Shown here one piece after another: positions 37,017-47,899 of a stretch of 64,000 nt of DNA. Both the position numbers and the translations under genes were made by a program. How positions within the stretch are numbered: the first letter of the stretch is position 1; the number at the start of each line of letters is the position of its first letter. Under the pieces are notes generated by a model that saw only the letters and a list, made by a program, of their open reading frames with translations, was not told the origin of the DNA and ran no database searches. Origin of the DNA: Welwitschia mirabilis (Eukaryota > Gnetophyta > Gnetopsida > Welwitschiales); NCBI GenBank assembly GCA_051453625.1, contig JBOZIK010000001.1, forward strand, positions 298,582,689 to 298,646,688. The letters are read 5' to 3'.

Positions 37017-38899
37017 ATTCATGAAACTATTAGAAATAAAAGAAAACATTTGAGATTTAGCATGAATTATTAGCCTTAAAATATTTAATATTAAGTCTTG
37101 AAATTTAGGATGTGACATAATTAAAGTTAAAGCTTTATATTTTTGAGTCATTTTAATCATAACTTCTTATAGGTCTTATGAATTAAGTTCAAACTAGCTC
37201 CTATGTCTAAGAAGGATTAGTTTAGAGTTGTATTACCTATGATAATGGTAATCATGGGGCACCCAAAGTCTTTGTACTTCAGTAGGAATTGCTTTTGAAG
37301 AATTGCATTCATTTATTAAGCTAAAAGACTTTAGATTTAATGTTCAGTTATTTTTTTATAGTACACAAGTCCTTTTTGAATTTTGAATAGAATGGGATCT
37401 ATTTGATGGCTTCTAGAAGAGGAATGTTTATCTTGATTTGTTTGAATATTTTTAATGCCTCTAATTACTTTTTCATTTTGTTTCCTTTCCTAAATTGTTG
37501 GGGAAAAGGTAAAGGTTCTTTATAAATAGGAAATGGATTTTCACTTTTAACCTTTTCCTTCTTTTCTGTGGGGTTTAGTTTACCTTTAGGATTATTTTAT
37601 GTGGGTGAATTTCCTAGCTCTTCTCCACTCATAAGATGTGTAAACTTCATTTCTTCTAGGTGTTCTATCGATTTTGTAAATATAACTTATTTTGTAGTTG
37701 GTTAAGTACTCATGGAAAGTTTTCTTGATTCTCTTTGTTTTATTAATAGAAGAATTTAGTTGGTGATTTACTAGAGTTGGTTTATGGTTTGTTCATGCCT
37801 TTGATTTATTTACATTTGTATCTCTATGAATGTTTTTAAGGTATTCTCCAACAAGTTAGATAAAGTTATTTGATGGTTTGAATATGAAGGTTAATAATTA
37901 GAAGATGAGGGAAATGAAGTCTTAGGCTGAAAATTTTATTATAAAATGTTATCTTATTTCCAAGACAAATTAGGATTATTTCACCAACTAGGATTATAAG
38001 TGATTAAGTATGAATTGTTTTTGGACTTTTCCCATTATCCTACCACATTTACCTATTCATTAACTTTTATTTGGAATAAAAAGATAGATGGTCTTTTTTC
38101 AGTTTTGTAAGTATCACTATAATATATTAAACACTTAGGTTTAATAACCATACATGATGTTAAGGGTCAGGCAATTAATGATTCTAACTTTTTAGCTAGT
38201 TCATTAATTTTCTTATTCATCTCAAAGTTTTTTATGATCTTGAAAATACTAGTTAACATAACTAAATAATTTTATCTTAAAGATTCTATACGTTTCTACC
38301 AATTTTTTTAGCTCTCAGCTATACTTTCTAAATAATCCTAAACCTCATCTAGGGGCATGATTAAGAATTTTTCATGGCTTATCATTTCCACTAGTTGGTA
38401 GTTATTTATGGATAATCCATCATTAAAAAAAATGTATCTTCCTACTTGGTTCAAAGCCATATTGGGAAAATTTCAATAATAAATATTTATATCATTCTAA
38501 GAACTAGGAGAAGGTATTATGAACCTTAGATTAAAAGTTCATGATTTCTTTCCTAAGACATATATCTTATGATAGATAATTCCATGATCAAGAAGTTTAA
38601 CATTTTCATCTAAATAGATATGAAGCATGCAAATACTAGGATTAATGCCTTTAATGTTAAACAAGGTCCATCTTATTCCTTGTTTGTTCTTTCTTAAGAC
38701 TTTAAGTAATTGACCTTATTTAAATGTGGTTAGGGAAGGTTTTATAACTACTCAAAAGATGGAGTTATACCTTAAGAAAGTATATTTTAGATAATCAGGT
38801 GAGTGTTTGAGTTTGAAATTAATTTCATTTTAGGCTATGAAGCATGTTTGTTAAGAGCATTCTATTTTATCATTTTTGGGGGAGTGAGAAGTGGATTTA
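37017..38899 (-). pseudogene. Gypsy PR/gag copy 3 plus junction to RT-proximal sequence
   Basis: Repeats copy 2 to 38,275, including the same LTR-interrupted protease and, near 37,990, ITYNPSW and NNPNLSWK, matching the Athila/Tat gag C-terminal box. It then continues into central gag (38,280-38,565). At 38,566-38,575 the sequence switches abruptly from gag to the RT-proximal side of the protease (aacattttcatctaaatag), so part of the element is tandemly duplicated here. Confidence 0.82.
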
Positions 38900-38999
38900 N
38901 NNNNNNNNNNNNNNNNNNNNNNNNNNNNNNNNNNNNNNNNNNNNNNNNNNNNNNNNNNNNNNNNNNNNNNNNNNNNNNNNNNNNNNNNNNNNNNNNNNN
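38900..38999. other. Assembly gap (100 N)
   Basis: 100 N. 39,000-40,002 after the gap repeats 37,899-38,899 before it. Confidence 0.99.
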
Positions 39000-41900
39000 T
39001 AGAAGATGAGGAAAATAAAGTCTTAGGCTGAAAATTTTCTTATAAAATGTTATCTTATTTCCAAGATAAATTAGGATTATTTCACCAACTAGGATTATAA
39101 ATGATTAAGTATGAATTATTTTTGGAGATTTTCTATTATCCTACCATATTTACCTATTTATTAACTTTGATTTGGAATAAAAGAATAGATGGTCATTTTT
39201 TAGTTTTGTAAGTGTCACTATAATATATTAAACACTTAGGTTTAATAACCATACATGAGGTTAAGGATCAGGCAATTAATGATTCTAACTTTTTTGCTAG
39301 TTCATTAATTATCTTGTTCATTTCAAAGTTTTTTATGATCTTGAAAATACTAGTTAACGTAACTAAATAATTTTATCTTAAAGGTTCTATAGGTTTCTAC
39401 CAATTTTTTGAGCTCTCAGCTACACTTTCTAAACACTCCTAAAACTCATCTAGGGGATATGATTAAGAAATTTTCATGGCTTATCATTTCCACTAGTTGG
39501 TAGTTATTTATGAATAATCCATCATTAAAAAAAACTTATCTTCCTACTTGGTTCAAAGCCATATTAGGGAAATTTCAATAATAAATATTTATATCATTCT
39601 AAGAACAAGTAGAAGGTCTTATGAACTTTAATTAAAAGTTCATTATTTCTTTCCTAAGACATATATATCTTATGATATATAATTCCATTAGCAAGAAGTT
39701 TAACATTTTCATCTAAATAGATATGGTGCATGTAAATACTAGGATTAATGCCTTTAATGTTAAACAGGGTCCATCCTATTACTTTTTTGTTCTTTCTTAA
39801 GACTTTAAGTAATTGACCTTCTTTAAATGTGGTTAGGAAAGAGTTTATAACTACTCAAAAGATGGAGTTACACCCTAAGAAAGTATATTTTAGATAATCA
39901 AGTGAGTGTTTGAGTTTGAAATTAATTTCAATTTATGCTATGAAGCATGTTTGTTAAGAGCATTCTATTTTATCATTTTTGGGGGAGTAAGAAGTGGATT
40001 TAGTATGCTCAATAAGATTTTCTACCATATCTATGTATCTTATCCCTTTATCATTTGATGACAACTTCATAACATTAAATATATTTAACTCTATGATCAT
40101 GTTGTCAAATGAAATTTTCTTTACTCTATTCCTACAATTAATTAAGGCATTCAAGTTTACTAACAATGGTATTCCTAATATGAGAGGCATTGTTTGATTT
40201 GATGATTTCTTCATGTCCATGACCATAAAATCTACTACAAAATAACAACTATCCACTTTAACTATGACATTATCAATGAATCATAATAGTGTTTTAATAG
40301 AGTTATCTACTAATTAGAGTTAGGGACTTATATTTTTTAGTCCTTTCAAGCATAATTTTTTATAGGTTTTATAAGGAAGTAAGTTTAAACTAGCTCCTAA
40401 GTCTAAGAAGGATTGGTTGAGATTTTTGTTACCTATGGTAATGGTAATCATGGGGCACCCAAAGTCTTTGTACTTTAGTAGGAATTGCTTTTGAAGAATT
40501 GCATTTATTTATTAAGCTAAAAGGCTTTACATTTAATGTTTATTTATTTTTTTATAGTACACAAGTCCTTTTTGAATTTTTAATAGAATGGGATCTATTT
40601 GATGGCTTCTAGAAGAGGAATGTTTATGTTAATTTCTTTGAAAGTTTCTAATGCCTCCAATTACTTCTTCATTCTATTTCCTTTCCTAAATTATCATGGA
40701 AAAGGTAAATGTTCTTTATAAATAGGAAATGGATTTTCACTTTTATCCTTTTCCTTTTTTTCTATGGGCTTTTATTTATCTTTAGGATTTTTTTATGTGG
40801 ATGAATTTCCTAGCTCTTCTCCACTCATAAGGTGTGTAGACTTCATCTCTTCTAGGTGTTTCATCAATTCTTTAAATCTAAATTATTTTGTGTTTGTTTG
40901 AGTACTTATGGAAAGTTTTCTTGATTCTCTTTAGTTTATTAATAGAAGAATTTATTTGGTGATTTACTGGAATTGCTTTATGATCTGTTCATGCCTTTGA
41001 TTTATTTACATTTGTGTCTCTATGAATGTTTTTAAGGTATTCTCCAATAAGTTAGATAAAGTTATTTAACGGTTTAAATATAAAGGTTAATAATTAGAAG
41101 ATGAGGAAAATAAAGTCTTAAGATAAAAATTTTGTTGTAAAATGTTATCTTATTTTCAAGAGAAATTAGAATTATTTCACCAACTAGGATTATAAGTGTT
41201 TGAGTATGAATTATTTTTGGAGTTTTTTCATTATCCTACCATATTTACCTATTAATTAACTTTGATTTGGAATAAAAATATAGATGGTCATTTTTTGGTT
41301 TTTTAAGTGTCAATATAATATATTAAACACTTAGGTTTAATAACCATACATGAGGTTAAGGATCAGACAATTAATGATTCTAACTTTTTTGCTTTTGTTA
41401 ATTTTCTTATTCACCTCAAATTTTTTTATGATCTTGAAAATACTAGTTGACCTAACTAAATAATTTTATCTTAAAGGTTCTATAGTTTTCTACCAATTTT
41501 TTGAGCTTTCAGCTACACTTTCTAAATACTCCTAAACCTCATTCAGGAGTATGCTTAGGGTATTTTCATGACTCATTATTTCCACTAGTTGGTAGTTATT
41601 TATGGATAACCCATAATAAAAAAAAAACTTATCTTCCGACTTGTTTCAAAGCCATATTAGGGGAATTTCAATAATAAATATTTATATCATTCTAAGAACT
41701 GGGAGAATGTTTCATGAGCCTTATATTAAAAGTTCATGATTTCTTTCCTAACACATTTATCTTATGATTAGGAAAGAACTTTGAAATAAAAGATTTGTTT
41801 AAGTACATCTAATTCATAATAAAGAAGGATTTTAGGATGTATAATTAGGATTTTGCCATCTCTTTTAGAGAAAAAGAGAATAAAATAAGTCTAAGTGCAT

Positions 41901-42140
41901 CATGAGTATTAGAATATGAAGGTACAATTGATACAATGCACTTAAATTCCTTAAGGTCTAGATAAGGATCTTCAAATTCAAGGTCATAGAAATGGAGTAA
42001 GAGTTAGATAGTATAAGGTATAAATTCTAGCCTTTGATTGACTAGTGGTGGTACTATATAAGAGGGTGTCTTAGGCTTTATAGTGGGAGGTAATCATGAA
42101 GGATTTACCTAGGTTGATTAGTAATAACAATAAGGGAAAC
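39000..42140 (-). pseudogene. Gypsy gag-protease, most complete copy
   Basis: On the reverse strand gag begins near 42,130 with QRLEFIPYTI, then DLEFEDPYLDLKEFKCIVSI, NTHDALRLILFSFSLKEMAK, INNYQLVEIMSHENTLSILL and SVAESSKNW, ending with the decayed NPSW box near 41,190. Protease follows with FLDLGASLNLLPYKTYKKL, active-site DLGAS at 40,389-40,403, then the open frame 39,954-40,256 containing YFVVDFMVMDMKK, ILGIPLL and ALINCRNRVKKISF. These match Athila/Tat-type gag and retropepsin closely. Left of 39,955 the RT-proximal linker follows and then, past the junction at 39,671-39,676, gag sequence again. Confidence 0.87.
39940..40480 (-). pseudogene. Gypsy aspartic protease, best-preserved copy
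   Basis: The reverse frame gives GCPMITITIGNKNLNQSFLD, then LGASLNLLPY, an intermediate IDNVIVKVDSCYFVVDFMV, and the ILGIPLL and NCRNRVKKISFDNMIIELNI C-terminal half. The D of DLGAS, the single catalytic Asp per subunit of this dimeric enzyme, is intact. Only about three in-frame stops lie between 40,256 and 40,480; the C-terminal 100 codons are open. It is still a dead copy, because gag upstream and RT downstream are broken. Confidence 0.85.
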
Positions 42141-43974
42141 TTGCTATTTGACTATTTCTTGGATGAAATAATATGCATGTAACATATTAAGCATTTTTTG
42201 ATTTGATAATATTTCATTAAAGGAATTAAGTGGATTACTTACATCATGTTATGATGAGTCAATTTGATTATTTTGTTTATTTTTTATGATTGAGGTTTGT
42301 TTTTGAGGATCCTCTCAAGCTTAATTTTGGATTCTAAGTTCTCTCATCCTTTTGTGATTGGTAAAGAAGTTCATGTTGTTTTAGGTTAATCTTCCTATTA
42401 TATCATGAGTTCAAGTCATGTAAGAAATACATTTGAATGGTTACAAGAAGATTCAAATAATAAAGAGGAAAGATTTTTAGGAAGTGCAAGTCACTGAGGA
42501 TTCTAAAGTTTTACAAATAGATTCATTAATCAAATATAGGATAGTGATAGTATTAAGGTCTTAACAAAATAAAATAAAGACATGAATAAAATTAAGCAAA
42601 ATCATGAAAACATTTTAAAGGTTCTAATCATTTATAAATTAGCAAAATAAAGTATGAAAAACAAATGTGAGTAAAACTTAATGAGAATCATGAAATATTT
42701 TTAAGAGAATTTTAATGTTTATATTTACATAGAAAAATATATAACATGTAGTAGAAAAGTAAAGCATGCAACACAATCATAAAGTTTAATTAAAAAAGTT
42801 TTAAGGTTTTAATGTTTTCATAACTTTAAAGTAACTTATAAAAAACATTAGTCCTATAGGAAAAAAGTTAGGAAATTAAAAACAAAATTTAAAAACCTAG
42901 ACTAGTTTGAAATAAAATTAGAAGAGCCAGCATTAACCACTAGAAAGCATAAAAATGAAGAAAAAGGACTACTTTGAAATATCTCTAGAAATAACTAGTA
43001 CCAACTACTAAAAAGGGAAAAGGAAAGAAAGGAAATATAAAGTAAAAGGAAAATGATCATTTCAGGTATCACTGGAAGAAGGACTAGTCCCCACCACTGA
43101 GTAAATAAAAACTATGAGTGGTATCCACCATTGGAGATATAGAAAGTATGTAAAAAGCTTGTAAAAAGAAAAACTATACTCCTCTAAGCTATTACCATGC
43201 TAATATTTTTGACAATGGAACCAAAATATAATTAACTTATAGTACAATATCTTATATTTAAAAGTAAATTACAAACTTAATTATCATTCTTTATTAGGGA
43301 TAACATTGGTATTTATTAAAATTATACTAACTTTAATATTAATGTAGGTTACAAAAGGAAAGGAAAAAAGAAGAAGAGATTAAATGATTATTAGAGTTTG
43401 AAATTCCTCTTAGAAAGGAGGAATAAAAACTAGCTTTAAGGTATCATTAATTTGTCCTATGCGATCCTTCACTTAAAAATTGTTCAATTGCCTTTCTATA
43501 AGATAATAAAAATAATTAAGTCCTTTTTATCCAATTTATTGGCAATAATCTCATTTACCATATGAAAAATGATGAATGAAACTAACACATAAGTGTTAAA
43601 TAATAATAAGAAGTAAGTAATCCTAAAGTAGTTAAGGTTTATAGAATTAAAAGATTAAGTGATAAAGAGGAATTTACACAACTAAATTAAACTTGATAAT
43701 TAAAGAAGGTAACTAAAAATTCTGATTATGATATTACTCATAAATAAACATTAAAGATAAATAACTTTGTATTATATAAAGAAAGAACAAATTTGTAGCA
43801 AAGAACTATGGAAGTAGGAAGAACTCTTCAAGTAATCCTTAAATACTAGCTTATTGCCATTACTAATTAATACTCAAAAGACTTTAATTTCTATAAGATA
43901 AAATATGAATACAATAAAGGATTCAAGGCCATTTTATAGGAAGATATGGAGGTGAGAAGTGGTTACATTCTTGG
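42141..43974. other. No recognised coding; probable gypsy 5' leader
   Basis: It lies upstream of gag on the reverse strand, where the untranslated leader is expected. 42,900-43,150 contains several loosely similar pieces of the type actagtaccaactactaaaa and ggactagtccccaccactga, suggesting an old short repeat. No PBS could be read. Confidence 0.4.
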
Positions 43975-44125
43975 CTTATAGCATTAGGTAAAATATTTAT
44001 TATTTAGTATTAAGTAGATAAGATTCTACCTTATAGTTTTAGACAGGTTAGATTCTACCCTCTAGCATTAGGTAGAATCTTAGTTATTTAGCATTTGATG
44101 GAGGTTGTCTTATAGCATTTGGTCT
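43975..44125. repeat. Degenerate short tandem repeat (about 25-29 bp)
   Basis: Six diverged units share a core like ttatagcattaggtagat: near 43,976 (ttatagcattaggt), 44,004 (tttagtattaagtagat), 44,030 (ttatagttttagacaggtt), 44,061 (tctagcattaggtag), 44,085 (tttagcatttgatgg) and 44,111 (ttatagcatttggtctag). The last two units overlap the start of the block shared with 23,292. Confidence 0.65.
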
Positions 44126-44425
44126 AGATTTTCACATACCTCTAATGTGAAGTTCACATGCCTCTGTCACATGTCTTTAAATGCTTTCCTATGTGTCACC
44201 ACCTCTTATCTTTATTGCCACTGTAGTTTTATGCAAAATTATTTCCATCTTCTATTATACATTTGAGAACATGGCTAGATATCTATAAGTATTATGAGAA
44301 AATAATAATATTAAATTTTATTTTAAAAATAATAGAAGACATATTTTATAATTAAAATAACTAAATTAATTCTTCATTTACAATAAATTGGCCTAAAACA
44401 CATAATATAAATGTTAAATTTTACA
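44085..44425. repeat. 320-bp dispersed repeat, right copy (possible LTR part)
   Basis: Partner of 23,292-23,610, more diverged than the contig-overlap repeats, so it is a genuinely separate old copy. It is placed at the 5' side of the reverse gypsy gag, consistent with an LTR, but ends are not defined. Confidence 0.68.
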
Positions 44426-47400
44426 CGTTAATAATATTAAAATGGTTTATAAGACAGACTCAATGTTTATATGACATATTTTTGGAAAATTTTTATATCC
44501 GTATTAATTTGGCTTACCTTTATAGTTATTCACGTACTTTACCATGGACTAACAAATGCTAAGTAGGGTTCTATGTTGCACGGTTAATTTGGCTAATTTG
44601 ACATATTAGTTAAAGTGTGTTTTAGGTCTTATTTTATAAGATTTATGATTAATTTGACTAATTTCAAATATTAAAGATGGAAGGCATAAAATTAAGCATA
44701 ATTTAGATAAAATCATGTTTATCCGCTTGAAGTTAGTATAGCAAATGACTACAACAAATTTACTATAGTAGTCAAAGTTATTGAAGTAGATGCACTATAG
44801 TAGATTACTAAAATGTCATCGATCCTATTTTTAGATAACACTATAGGATGATATTACTATAGTAGAGTTACTCCAGAAAAACATTATTGTAGCAAGTCAT
44901 TATAGTGTCATCCACATCATCGTTCAAATAATGCAAAAAAGATGACAGTCATTATAGAAACATTAGAAAAGCATTATTTTTAATAGTTGGACTTGTTAGC
45001 CACCTATGGTCAACTAAATGACATCTTGGATGATAGTCTTTCTTTAATGGAATTCAATAGGAATGAAAGGATATAACATTATTTATAACTCTTTACAATT
45101 AAAGGTTTTATCCATATTATCATCCAAAATACATTAAAGGACAACTAGCAGAAAAATAAGAAATAGAAAGATGACATTATCATTTACTGCATCATCTAGA
45201 CAATGCCTAAGATGACATTAAGAATATTTAAAATTGATAGATGTTGAGTATTAAGATAAAATTTCAACCATTGTCTACCTTATTTTTGGACAATACCATA
45301 GATGATGCTTAGGTATTCATTAAACATGTAATTAAACCTTGTTAAAATCTAGTTTCATAAGTGATTATTTACATTATAATCTTTAGCGACCTTGGCCGTT
45401 TATCCAAAACTAAAAATACCCTTCTAGACACCTTATTTCTCATATTTGATGAACTTTTTATCTTGTGATACTTGAAGATTAATTAGCAAAATATTTATCC
45501 TAATTTTAAGAAGGGTTTCACTTTGTATTAAGCTAAGATTCCTTTATTAAAGTACTATTACTGATAACAGGACGTAAGCATACTTTATTTTACAAGTAAT
45601 TAATAAAGAATGTTTTTTTTTAATTATCTCTTTTTTATTCATTATTTTTCATGATATATTTTATCAAGATTAAAATGAAATTAAAAAGAATATATTATGA
45701 TTTTTAAGGATTAATTTAAGTGACAATAGATTGGTGATTTGATTAATTAAATTGCATTAAGATGTTATTCATCTAGTATAGTCATTTTTTATTACATTGC
45801 ATTAAATCATTTACATCATTGCATTGTTAATTCATTTCATTTTGATGATTCAAAATTTTTTTTAATTATATTCTATCTCTCCATCTCTCTATCTCTCTCT
45901 ATATCTCTCTCTCTCCCTCCCTCCCTCCCTCTATATATATATATATACAATTATTTCTTTCTCATTTAAATAAGATATTTCAACTCATTTATATCAAAGA
46001 TTATTAATCTAAGTCAAATATTACCACTATACTAGGAGTGTTATATTGCTTACATTCTATTTTAGAATGTTTTAAGGCTAACTTATAGTTTAGTAACATC
46101 ACACTTTGAAATCACATCACCTAGCATCTTAGTTAATACTTTTTCCAATTTGGTGCCTTTCCTTTATTTAGTTAGCTAATAGTTTGTTAGCATATGAGTC
46201 AAGGATTTTATCCTATAAGTCATAAGATCAATCTTTAGAGTTGGCAAAATTAGTCTTTTTTATTTGTGCATGTAATTTTTTGTATTATGTGCACATGTAA
46301 AATTTCTAATCATTGCTTATATTTTAAATCTATCTTATGCACATGTGATTTTTCTAAGCAATTATGCAACCATTACTTAGTTATACATACATAACTAACA
46401 ATTGTATATCTTTTAACCCTACATTACACACATGTATAGCTTTGTGGATTTCTTTGTTTTGTAAGAATTCTTAGCTGTTTTTGGAGATTTTTTAAGTATT
46501 TTTAAAACTCATAATCCTAATAATTACTTTTGATCATCAAATCAAATTAGGATTTTAATCTAGATACGTTGATTTAATTATTTTATCCTTTTTCCTTTAA
46601 CTTTTGAGCTTATGTGTCTACTATTTTTTATTTTTTGGAAATATTCTTGGCATTTTCCAATATTATTCAAACTCTCTTCTAGTAAGTCAAGTTAAGTTAT
46701 GAAGCAAGATTCCTTAAATTAATATTTTTATTTTTCTTAAAAAATGTTCTTTGATTTAGATAGATTAAGCTAAGAGGGAAGGTGATCAAGATCTACTTAA
46801 CTTAACTATGTTATAATTAGTCTCTTTTGTTGTGTGTTGATCTTTTGCTTTCTCTTCATACTTAATAATTTTATTACTCTTAACTTAAGCTAAGTAATAA
46901 AGAGACAATTACGTTTTACCCCTTAAAGACTTAATGTTTGTATTAGTAATAATTTTAACTAGTGGTGGACATGAGGGGCTTCATATAGATAGAGGATTAT
47001 GTTGGGCTTTAAACTACATTTTAAAGCTTATTGTGTAGTTTTAACTATCATAACTATGAATTTTATCTAATATATATAGCCATGTCTCCTTAGGAAAAAA
47101 TTTCTTAGGCACCACAATGTTTAAATTCCTATGTACATCTTGATAATCAAGGGTATGTTAGGTGAAGTATAGAGGCCCAATTAGAGTGCCTACTTGGATT
47201 TCATCACTAGGGAACATTGATTTGATAAAATTTAAAATTTAATAAGTTTGAGGTTTACGTATATTACCAACATTACACAATACTCTTCCTTCAAAGGGAT
47301 ACATGACTGAGGTCATCAAAAGTGATGAATGATTTAGAAAGCTCATTGACATAATTCATATTTTTACTCCATTTGGAGATAAGAGTACCACACTTAGAGA

Positions 47401-47899
47401 AGACATTATGATTACTATGTTCATGAGTCAATTTTAAAATTAACTAATTTTAATATTTTTATAATCTCTTAACCAATTTAAACCTTATATATTAAAATCT
47501 ATATCACTCATATTAAGAACTTTTAAATAAAGTATCTTTATTTTCTCTCTTTTTTAGGTTCTTACTATTGAGGGCAGTATGGGGAAGAGGTGGGTTTGAG
47601 ATTTTTCTAGTTATCAAACTTTGTAATTTGAATATATAACTCACTTTTTAGGTATGATTTCCTTGTATTATGATTATACCTCTCTATCATAATACTTTGT
47701 CTTTTTACTTTTATTGCATAGTCACTTGGATAGATTACTTAAAATTATGGATAAGAGCAAGATTCATTTTCTTGTTAAGTATACCATATCTTAGTTCTTT
47801 TTTACTTATATCTTTATTTCAATTTGACAAGGTTTATTTGAGAAATAAATAAATTACTTTTAGTTTTGAATGTGAGTAAGGTCCCTCTAAATATTAACT
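44426..47899. other. No recognised gene
   Basis: AT-rich sequence without conserved coding motifs that I could find. It holds the microsatellite at 45,874. 44,740-44,990 has several tatagtag/ctatagta and tgtcatc/gatgac pieces in both orientations, possibly a decayed inverted-repeat element, but no paired termini could be drawn. The 60-codon frame at 47,670 has no recognisable motif. Confidence 0.5.
45874..45947. repeat. Compound CT-rich/CCCT/TA microsatellite
   Basis: TATCTC and TC runs, then CCCT repeated about four times, then about eight TA units. Confidence 0.95.

Noticed and set aside
44740-44990. Possible MITE or inverted-repeat element (ctatagta, tgtcatc and gatgac pieces)
   Set aside because: Pieces recur in both orientations, but I could not pair termini or find a target duplication.
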